Part shown: piece after piece, positions 36,832 to 42,116 of the stretch | Layout of the letters: every line of letters begins with the position of its first letter | How positions within the stretch are numbered: the first letter of the stretch is position 1 | Assembly (NCBI GenBank): GCA_019352115.1 | Contig: JABBNW010000011.1 | Coordinates: forward strand, 1 to 42,116 | DNA from: Pseudomonadota bacterium | GTDB lineage: Bacteria; Pseudomonadota; Alphaproteobacteria; Acetobacterales; Acetobacteraceae | Length of the DNA stretch: 42,116 nucleotides | Direction: 5' to 3' | Translations under genes and position numbers: made by a program | Notes under the pieces: model-generated | What the model was told of the DNA's origin: nothing | Seen by the model: only the letters and a program-made list of their open reading frames with translations | Databases searched by the model: none

Positions 36832-36859
36832 TTGACGTCGCCGCGCCGGCCGCTATAGT
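36832..36859 (+). promoter_or_regulatory. Sigma-70 promoter of the rpsM-rpsK-rpoA-rplQ operon
   Basis: TTGACG (36832-36837) and TATAGT (36854-36859), 16 nt apart, closely match consensus and lie about 150 nt before the rpsM GTG. The gap is otherwise free of genes. The promoter means the alpha operon here is transcribed independently of any secY-adk read-through. Confidence 0.75.
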
Positions 36860-36877
36860 CCCGGCCTCTCGACAGGC

Positions 36878-36930
36878 GGCCCCGGTTGCGGGGCCGTCGT
36901 CGTTGGCGCATATGGATCGGCCTTCGGCCG
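36878..36930 (+). promoter_or_regulatory. Structured leader of the alpha operon
   Basis: Downstream of the promoter the transcript would fold two hairpins: GGCCCCG-GTTG-CGGGGCC at 36878-36895 and CGGCC-TTC-GGCCG at 36918-36930. Neither has a T-run, so a terminator is unlikely; a ribosomal-protein leader role is possible but unproven. Confidence 0.35.
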
Positions 36931-37009
36931 CGTGCCGGATCGCCCGAGGCAGAATCGCCCCGGGCGGCCGGGCGGGATCGCAGGACAGTTCGAGCAGGAG
37001 AGTGCAGGC

Positions 37010-37387
37010 GTGGCGCGTATTGCGGGGGTGAATATCCCTACCAACAAGCGGGTGACCATCGGGCTTCGGTATATCTACGGCATCGGCCCGACCAAGGCCG
37101 CCGAGATCTGCTCGCGCCTCAGCATCCCCGACGACCGCCGGGTCAACCAGCTGTCGGACGACGAAGTGCTGCGAATCCGTGAGCTGGTGGATCGCGAATT
37201 CCGGGTCGAAGGCGACCTGCGCCGCGAAGTGGCGATGAATATCAAGCGGTTGATGGACCTCGGCTGCTATCGCGGCCTGCGCCATCGCCGCGGCCTGCCG
37301 GTGCGCGGCCAGCGCACCCACACGAACGCCCGCACCCGCAAGGGCAAGGCGGTGGCGATCGCCGGCAAGAAGAAAGTGACCAAGTAG
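37010..37387 (+). CDS. rpsM: 30S ribosomal protein S13
   Basis: S13, 125 residues, located in the head of the 30S subunit where it contacts P-site tRNA and the 50S subunit. The start is the GTG at 37010, which gives the universal N-terminus (V/M)[14 protein letters not shown]; an AGGAG site lies a few bases upstream. The helix [13 protein letters not shown] and the basic tail [20 protein letters not shown] are diagnostic. It is first in the operon with rpsK, rpoA and rplQ. Confidence 0.98.
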   Translation: MARIAGVNIPTNKRVTIGLRYIYGIGPTKAAEICSRLSIPDDRRVNQLSDDEVLRIRELVDREFRVEGDLRREVAMNIKRLMDLGCYRGLRHRRGLPVRGQRTHTNARTRKGKAVAIAGKKKVTK

Positions 37388-37465
37388 GCCCCGTTTCATC
37401 CGCCGATTTCGTCGCCCGCCGATCCCCTCCGGCGCGCGCCTCTCGTAACAGGAAACCGATCCACC

Positions 37466-37861
37466 ATGGCGAAGCCTGCCGCCACCTCGCGCCCCCGCCG
37501 CAAGGAGCGCAAGAACATCATTGCCGGAGTCGCCCATGTGGCGGCGACGTTCAACAACACCGTGGTGACCATCACCGACGCCCAGGGCAACGCGATCGCC
37601 TGGTCGTCGGCCGGCAGCCAGGGGTTCAAGGGCAGCCGGAAGTCCACCCCCTACGCCGCCCAGGTGGCCGCCGAAGACGCGGGCCGCAAGGCGCGCGAGC
37701 ACGGGATGGAGACGCTGGAAATCGAAGTGAGCGGGCCGGGTTCGGGGCGTGAGAGCGCGCTGCGGGCCTTGCAGGCGGTGGGCTTCGCGGTGACCGCGAT
37801 CCGCGACATGACGCCGATCCCGCACAACGGCTGCCGTCCGCGCAAGCGCCGGCGCGTCTGA
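37466..37861 (+). CDS. rpsK: 30S ribosomal protein S11
   Basis: S11, 131 residues, part of the platform of the small subunit near the mRNA exit. It contains [40 protein letters not shown] and the conserved end [18 protein letters not shown]. It follows rpsM after 78 nt. A 185-nt gap with a near-perfect direct repeat separates it from rpoA, which is long for this operon. Confidence 0.98.
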   Translation: MAKPAATSRPRRKERKNIIAGVAHVAATFNNTVVTITDAQGNAIAWSSAGSQGFKGSRKSTPYAAQVAAEDAGRKAREHGMETLEIEVSGPGSGRESALRALQAVGFAVTAIRDMTPIPHNGCRPRKRRRV

Positions 37862-37896
37862 GGCAATCCCTCCGGCGCGGCCTGCGCCGGATCGGC

Positions 37897-37974
37897 CCGG
37901 CGGGCCGTGCAACCGCCGATCGGTCCTGACGGGGCCGCAACGCCGCTGTCGGTCCGGCGGGCCGTCAACCGCCG
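37897..37974 (+). repeat. Direct repeat in the rpsK-rpoA spacer
   Basis: The element CCGGCGGGCCGT(G)CAACCGCCG occurs at 37897-37918 and, with one base less, at 37954-37974. Both are GC-rich and capable of pairing with neighbouring GC tracts, so the 185-nt spacer probably forms structure in the mRNA. No function is known. Confidence 0.45.
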
Positions 37975-38046
37975 CAGCAGCGCCGCCTGCCGACGCATCC
38001 AGCCCCCGGGATGCAGCCGGCCGGCGGCGGAAAGGATTTGTGAGAC

Positions 38047-39078
38047 ATGAGGCAGACCCAGGTCATCCAGCGCAACTGGCAGACGCTGATCAAGCCGGAA
38101 AAGCTCGGCGTGGAGCCCGGCGCCGACCCCGCGCGCATCGCCACCATCGTGGCCGAGCCGCTGGAGCGCGGCTTCGGCATGACGCTCGGCAACGCGATCC
38201 GGCGCATCCTGCTGTCGTCCCTGCAAGGTGCGGCCGTGACCGCGGTGCAGATCGACGGCGTGCTGCACGAGTTCAGCTCGATCCCCGGCGTCCGCGAGGA
38301 CGTGACGGACATCGTGCTGAACATCAAGCAGTTGGCGCTGCGGATGCACGGCGAAGGCCCGAAGCGCATGACCCTGACGGCCACCGGCCCGGGGGAAGTG
38401 CGCGCCGGCCAGATCCAGGCCGGGCACGACATCGACATCATGAACCCCGAGCTGGTGCTGTGCACCCTGGACGACGGGGTGAAGCTCGGCATGGAGTTCA
38501 CGGTCCAGCTCGGCAAGGGCTACGTCGCCGCGGCGGCGAACCGGCCGGAGGATGCGCCGATCGGGCTGATCCCGGTCGATTCGATCTATTCCCCGGTGCG
38601 GCGGGTTTCCTACAAGGTCGAGCCGACCCGCGTCGGCCAGGTGACCGACTACGACAAGCTGCTGCTGACGGTGGAAACCAACGGCGCGGTGACGCCGGAG
38701 GACGCGGTGGCGCTCGCCGCCCGCATCCTGCAGGACCAGGTGCAGCTCTTCATCAATTTCGAGGAGCCCCAGCTTGCCCGGCTGGAGGAGCCCGAGGAGA
38801 ACCTGCCGTTCAACCGCAACCTGTTGCGCAAGGTGGACGAGCTGGAGCTTTCGGTGCGCAGCGCCAACTGCCTCAAGAACGACAACATCGTCTATATCGG
38901 CGACCTGGTTCAGAAGACCGAGCAGGAGATGCTGCGGACCCCGAATTTCGGCCGCAAGTCGTTGAACGAGATCAAGGAAGTTCTGGCCTCGATGGGTCTC
39001 GGTCTCGGCATGGCGGTGGTCGGCTGGCCGCCTGAGAATATCGAAGACCTGGCGAAGCGGGTGGACGAACCGTTCTGA
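38047..39078 (+). CDS. rpoA: DNA-directed RNA polymerase subunit alpha
   Basis: The alpha subunit, 343 residues. The N-terminal assembly and dimerisation domain ([20 protein letters not shown] at about 45-64, [20 protein letters not shown]) is followed by a linker. The C-terminal domain ([40 protein letters not shown]) contacts UP elements and activators. Length is normal for alphaproteobacteria. It is followed after 28 nt by rplQ. Confidence 0.98.
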   Translation: MRQTQVIQRNWQTLIKPEKLGVEPGADPARIATIVAEPLERGFGMTLGNAIRRILLSSLQGAAVTAVQIDGVLHEFSSIPGVREDVTDIVLNIKQLALRMHGEGPKRMTLTATGPGEVRAGQIQAGHDIDIMNPELVLCTLDDGVKLGMEFTVQLGKGYVAAAANRPEDAPIGLIPVDSIYSPVRRVSYKVEPTRVGQVTDYDKLLLTVETNGAVTPEDAVALAARILQDQVQLFINFEEPQLARLEEPEENLPFNRNLLRKVDELELSVRSANCLKNDNIVYIGDLVQKTEQEMLRTPNFGRKSLNEIKEVLASMGLGLGMAVVGWPPENIEDLAKRVDEPF

Positions 39079-39106
39079 GCCGCCGCGGCGGACAAGGAGT
39101 GCGATC

Positions 39107-39544
39107 ATGCGTCACGGAATGGCCGGGCGGAAGCTCGGTGTTACCTCTACCCATCGGCTTGCGATGTTCCGCAACATGGCCGTTGCGCTGCTGAAGCACG
39201 AGCAGATCACGACGACCCTGCCGAAGGCGAAGGAGCTGCGGCCGGTGACGGAGAAGCTGCTGACCCTGGGCAAGCGCGGCGGGCTGCATGCGCGCCGGCA
39301 GGCGTATGCGCAGTTGCGCGATGCGAAGATCGTGGAGAAGCTGTTCGGGCCGCTGGCCGACCGCTATCGCTCGCGGGCCGGGGGGTATACGCGGGTGCTG
39401 AAGGCGGGGGTCCGGTTCGGGGACGCCGCGGATATGGCGGTGATCGAGCTGGTGGACCGGGATCCGGCGGCCAAGGGGCTGGATAGCGGGCCGAAGCAGG
39501 AGACCGAGGCGGAGGACGACGTTCCGGAAGCCCGGGCGGCGTAG
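39107..39544 (+). CDS. rplQ: 50S ribosomal protein L17
   Basis: L17, 145 residues, located near the peptide exit tunnel. The N-terminus [20 protein letters not shown] and the stretch [20 protein letters not shown] are universal for L17. The last roughly 25 residues form an acidic extension ([15 protein letters not shown]) beyond the conserved core, as in many alphaproteobacteria. It is the last gene of the operon, followed by a clear terminator. Confidence 0.98.
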   Translation: MRHGMAGRKLGVTSTHRLAMFRNMAVALLKHEQITTTLPKAKELRPVTEKLLTLGKRGGLHARRQAYAQLRDAKIVEKLFGPLADRYRSRAGGYTRVLKAGVRFGDAADMAVIELVDRDPAAKGLDSGPKQETEAEDDVPEARAA

Positions 39545-39552
39545 GGGGACGA

Positions 39553-39577
39553 GGGGGCGCGAGCCCCCTTTTCTTTT
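39553..39577 (+). terminator. Intrinsic terminator of the alpha operon
   Basis: GGGGGC-GCGA-GCCCCC (39553-39568) is followed by TTTTCTTTT, 8 nt after the rplQ stop: a textbook rho-independent terminator. Confidence 0.88.
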
Positions 39578-39637
39578 GGGGAGCGGCTTGTTTCCCGCTG
39601 CGCGCGGGCCGGCCTTCGCTGGCCGCGGCGCGGCGGA

Positions 39638-39979
39638 TCAGGCGGCGATGCCCAGCCGGTGGCGTGCTTCCTCCAGGTCGTGCGCCGTCTGCAAGTTCAT
39701 CCAGAACTCCGCGCTGGTGCCGAAACGGCGCGCGAGCAGCAGCGCGGTCCCGGCCGTGACGGCTCGCGCCCCGTGGATGATCCCGGTGATGCGGTTGGCC
39801 GGCACGCCGATCTCGCGCGCCAGGGCGCGGGCGGACAGGCCCATCGGTTCCAGGAATTCGGCACGCAGGACCTCCCCGGGGGTGATGTTCGGCAAGGGGG
39901 CGCCGCTGGTCTCGGCCGCGAGGTCGAGGCCGGCGAGGGCGCTGCGCTGGATCAGGTCGGGCATGTCGGGCACTTTCAT
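39638..39979 (-). CDS. higA: HigA-family addiction-module antitoxin
   Basis: A 113-residue XRE-type antitoxin of the HigA/VapI family. The family core is plain: NITPGEVLRAEFLEPMGLSA (about 31-50), the HTH ALAREIGVPANRITGIIHGA and RRFGTSAEFWMNLQTAHDLE (about 84-103). The start at 39979 forms a TGATG junction with the stop of the toxin relic upstream; MPDLIQ at 39964 is an alternative start. HigA normally neutralises the HigB mRNA interferase and represses the operon. Here the cognate toxin is reduced to its last codons, so this is an orphan antitoxin unless it serves another module. Confidence 0.88.
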   Translation of the reverse strand: MKVPDMPDLIQRSALAGLDLAAETSGAPLPNITPGEVLRAEFLEPMGLSARALAREIGVPANRITGIIHGARAVTAGTALLLARRFGTSAEFWMNLQTAHDLEEARHRLGIAA

Positions 39980-40023
39980 CAGTGATAGTCCACGATTTCG
40001 ACCGCGTGGGCACCGCCGCTGGT
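39979..40023 (-). pseudogene. higB toxin remnant (last 14 codons)
   Basis: Immediately before higA, in the overlapping TGATG arrangement typical of higBA, the minus strand encodes TSGGAHAVEIVDYH and then a stop. The ending VEIVDYH is the hallmark C-terminus of HigB/RelE-type toxins. Further upstream in this frame there is only Pro/Ala/Arg-rich sequence, without the rest of the toxin. Confidence 0.72.
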
Positions 40024-40550
40024 GGGGTGCGGGTGGGGCGCTGCGCGTGCAGGCGGGCGGGGTGTTGTACAACTCGGGCCTAGCGGGGGGATCGGCGCGC
40101 GCGAAGTGTACGCTTCGTGGTGGCGGCCGGGCTGAGATGTACGTCCCGGGGCAAGGTTTGGTTCATCTTTGGCCGGCCGGTAGCCCGCGTCAGTTCGGGT
40201 GGCACGGCTGCGGCTGGCGGCTCGGCGGCTGGGTGGGCAACGCGTAGGGCGAAGCGGCGCGACCTCGATCTGAGTGCACGAGCCGGTATGCACCAGGGGC
40301 TTGGTGTCGCTCCGGCCGGGACGAACCCGCTGCGATCGCCAGGGAACGGTTCGACCGGCCGACGCGGCGGCGTACCAGGCGGCAATGCCCGACCGGTGCC
40401 GCGCCGCATTGTGGTCGTGCGCAGTCTGCGCGCTGAAACGGGAACCCTGCGCCTGCGAGACGCTTGGATACGCATGTCGGCACCGCCAGAGGTCGAGGAG
40501 CCGTAACTGCTCAAAAACTAGATCTTATCATTAAAGACGATAGACCGATC
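40024..40550. other. Gene-poor decayed region between higB remnant and AIPR gene
   Basis: About 530 nt without a gene I can support. It holds a degenerate second copy of the higA 3' end (40371-40430, listed separately). The rest is GC-rich sequence with open frames full of Arg, Pro and Ala in all phases. Base composition changes abruptly to AT-richer DNA at about 40505-40530, which marks the edge of the foreign segment carrying the AIPR gene. Confidence 0.5.
40371..40430 (-). pseudogene. Degenerate copy of the higA 3' end
   Basis: This stretch aligns with the intact higA 3' end (about 39635-39692) with around three quarters of bases identical by hand count. The minus-strand frame reads QTAHDHNAARHRSGIAA, against LQTAHDLEEARHRLGIAA in higA. 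The stop codon position has changed and the frame runs on into unrelated sequence. It is the relic of a second HigA-type gene or of a duplication. Confidence 0.6.
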
Positions 40551-41729
40551 TTAGTCCGTGGCCTGGGCATTGGCTATAGCCGCGGCATCCGCCACAATTG
40601 CACCAATATGGGCGACCACGTCTTTACACTTGCTCAGGTTCTTGAAGAGGTGAGCCAGGTAAGAGTCACCGTACAGCTCTCCAAGGACATCGTAGAGGCG
40701 AGCGCACGCCTGGGAGGTCAAATTCCGGATGGCCGCCGCATGCCGAGATATTTCGAACTTCGGTGTTCCGAGGTCGTCGCAGACGAAGTTACGGAACACT
40801 ATGTGTGCTACCAATCGGTTTCCATTGATTGCTATACTTCTGGCCTTAGCGTCATCTTGCATTAATCGTTCTAGTTCCAGAAGGTCGTCTACCTCCCTGA
40901 GAATTTGCACAAGGTGCCAAAGTTTAAGGCTAGAAAGCCCGGAGTTGAACATTATCTTATATGGAGGTCGAGCAAGATCCTCCCAAAGCTTACTAATCTC
41001 TCGTTTAGCTTGAACGGATAGGTCTGGGGAACTTGTAGAGCAGGCAAGAGCAACTGTGGCATCGACAAGGCCGAAGCGCTTTTCGCCGTTCGGCTCGCCC
41101 TCCCCCTGTCGGTACTCGTAGTCTATGCCGTCAACCAAGAGTTCAGAGCGGATCCTGCCTTGTTCAGGATCGAGAGCGACGAAGTTCCGAGAATCGACGC
41201 GATTCTGTGTGTTAGTTGCTCTCGTCACATCATTAGCAAACTCAGGTGGGCAGCCCTCAAGAGAAATGATCCGAATGGGAACACGTGCGGTCGCGAGCTG
41301 CTCGGCTGCACTATCTGACAACTCAGTGATGGCGCCGACCGTCTGTGCGCCATTTACAATTGCTACACCTTGACACTCGAAGGTCCCGGCTTCCCGGCTG
41401 TTCCCGCCCACCGCTCTCTTAGTGATGCTTGAACAGAGTGCGGTAATACCATTATTGAGATACCAAAACTGGTTTGGCGTTTTTCGGATTGAATCGGCGA
41501 TTCCCTCATTGACCGCGGTATTAGCGCCAAGGAAGGAACGAATGTTTTTGGAGAATATTCTATGCCGCCACTTGGCGCCCCATTGCGCGACATCGCTTGC
41601 GGCAACTTGCCCGTAGAATGCTTGGTAAGGAGCTTTGGTTTGCCCCCAATCGAACAGCTGCACTGCTATATCAACTGGATCGCCTCGTCCACCCATAGAT
41701 ACAATTGTGTATAGATTCTCCTGTGACAC
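40551..41729 (-). CDS. AIPR-family (abortive infection type) protein, 5'-truncated by an insertion
   Basis: A 392-residue open frame matching the AIPR family, associated with abortive-infection phage resistance. Family landmarks are IFSKNIRSFLG (58-68), FWYLNNGITALCSS (88-101) and VAIVNGAQTVGAITELSD (122-139). AIPR proteins normally carry a few hundred further residues before NIRSFLG. Here the frame continues upstream without a stop through SHVYCWGISNDTGDVASLDV, then hits the TAG that ends an IS630 transposase at 41790. The coding start given (GTG, 41729) is therefore only the first internal candidate, and the gene is probably a 5'-truncated pseudogene. GC content is far lower than in neighbouring genes, so it is probably horizontally acquired. 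Confidence 0.75.
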   Translation of the reverse strand: MSQENLYTIVSMGGRGDPVDIAVQLFDWGQTKAPYQAFYGQVAASDVAQWGAKWRHRIFSKNIRSFLGANTAVNEGIADSIRKTPNQFWYLNNGITALCSSITKRAVGGNSREAGTFECQGVAIVNGAQTVGAITELSDSAAEQLATARVPIRIISLEGCPPEFANDVTRATNTQNRVDSRNFVALDPEQGRIRSELLVDGIDYEYRQGEGEPNGEKRFGLVDATVALACSTSSPDLSVQAKREISKLWEDLARPPYKIMFNSGLSSLKLWHLVQILREVDDLLELERLMQDDAKARSIAINGNRLVAHIVFRNFVCDDLGTPKFEISRHAAAIRNLTSQACARLYDVLGELYGDSYLAHLFKNLSKCKDVVAHIGAIVADAAAIANAQATD

Positions 41730-41782
41730 GACGTCTAGACTTGCAACATCACCAGTGTCATTACTAATACCCCAACAATATA

Positions 41783-42116
41783 CATGACTCTACGCGGCGT
41801 AACGAACATCCTTGTGCCTGAAGTAAGCCTTGATCCGATCCGGCTGGCGCTGGAGCGACCGCAGCACCGACGTCGTGCCTCGGACCAGTTCCTCATGCGT
41901 GTCCGGCCGAGGCAAGTTCCGCAGCTTCTGCTTCAGGTCATTGTTCAGGTACTCGTCGGGATTGTGCTCCGGTGCGTAGGGCGGCAGGAAAAACAGCTCG
42001 ATCTCGTCGCTGTGTGCCGCCACCCAGCGGCTGACCTTCACCGCCTTATGCACTCGGAGATTATCCACGATCAGGAACTGCTTGCCGGAGGACCCTTTGA
42101 TCAGCCGCCGCAGGAA
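41783..42116 (-). mobile_element. IS630-family insertion sequence, partial (left end in window)
   Basis: The DDE transposase at 41790-42116 belongs to a GC-rich element abutting the AT-richer AIPR coding sequence. The junction lies between about 41780 and 41790, where composition and reading frame both switch; a TA dinucleotide at 41781-41782 is a plausible target site because IS630 elements insert at TA. The other end and both inverted repeats cannot be checked because the element leaves the window. Confidence 0.7.
41790..42116 (-). CDS. IS630-family transposase, C-terminal part (runs off right edge)
   Basis: The C-terminal roughly 108 residues of a DDE_3/IS630 transposase. The frame stays open to the window edge (FLRRLIKGSSGKQFLIVDNL), so the true start is outside and the internal GTG at 42070-42068 is not a real start. 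The second catalytic aspartate is in LIVDNLRVHKA and the third acidic residue in FFLPPYAPEHNPDEYLNNDL, both standard for this family. The stop (TAG, 41790-41792) lies at the junction with the interrupted AIPR gene. Confidence 0.88.
   Translation of the reverse strand, partial: FLRRLIKGSSGKQFLIVDNLRVHKAVKVSRWVAAHSDEIELFFLPPYAPEHNPDEYLNNDLKQKLRNLPRPDTHEELVRGTTSVLRSLQRQPDRIKAYFRHKDVRYAA

Noticed and set aside
40349-40360. A GGTTCGA-like T-arm sequence suggesting a tRNA
   Set aside because: No acceptor stem, anticodon arm or CCA-side pairing could be built around it.
1-42116. CRISPR arrays, rRNA genes and long tandem repeats
   Set aside because: None were seen on reading through the window; repeats found were short hairpins, one spacer repeat and the decayed higA copy.

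Overview
The window is very GC-rich (clearly above 70% by eye over most of its length) and looks like the chromosome of an alphaproteobacterium. Acetobacteraceae/Rhodospirillales is my best guess, inferred from base composition, gene families and gene order rather than from a marker search. The exception is about 40.5-41.8 kb, where composition drops to roughly half GC; this marks acquired DNA.

Layout. (1) 90-4690, minus strand: a complete branched-chain-amino-acid-type (Liv/HAAT) ABC importer with binding protein, two permeases and two ATPases. (2) 5240-22750, plus strand: seven tightly coupled or overlapping genes for alpha-glucan and trehalose metabolism, glgE - treS/maltokinase fusion - glgB - glgX - treZ - malQ - treY. 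Together they can turn trehalose into branched alpha-glucan (TreS, maltokinase, GlgE, GlgB) and turn alpha-glucan back into trehalose (GlgX, TreY, TreZ, with MalQ recycling short chains). GlgE carries an extra N-terminal amylase-like domain that has lost its catalytic residues. (3) 22868-27612: an AraC-type regulator divergent from a copper/TPQ amine oxidase and an APC permease, a likely amine-catabolism unit. (4) 27653-30401: a LysR regulator divergent from a phosphinothricin-type acetyltransferase and an MFS transporter.

(5) 30452-34942: prfC (RF3), a decayed vapC fragment, a probable toxin-antitoxin pair (RelE/ParE-like small protein plus XRE protein) followed by a two-helix membrane protein, and an acyl-CoA-dehydrogenase-family flavoprotein. 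(6) 34997-39544: translation and transcription core: rpsD on the minus strand, a D-2-hydroxyacid dehydrogenase, then the alpha operon rpsM-rpsK-rpoA-rplQ with its own strong promoter and a clear terminator. (7) 39578-42116: an eroding defence/mobile zone: a higA antitoxin whose higB toxin survives only as its last codons, a second degenerate higA tail, an AIPR-family (abortive-infection-type) gene that lost its 5' part to an IS630-family insertion, and the transposase of that element running off the right edge.

The candidates for something undescribed are the three-gene toxin/antitoxin/membrane cassette at 32.5-33.7 kb with its alternating-half-site operator, and the catalytically dead amylase domain fused to GlgE. 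The remaining systems are recognisable families in informative arrangements. No tRNA, rRNA or CRISPR array was seen.
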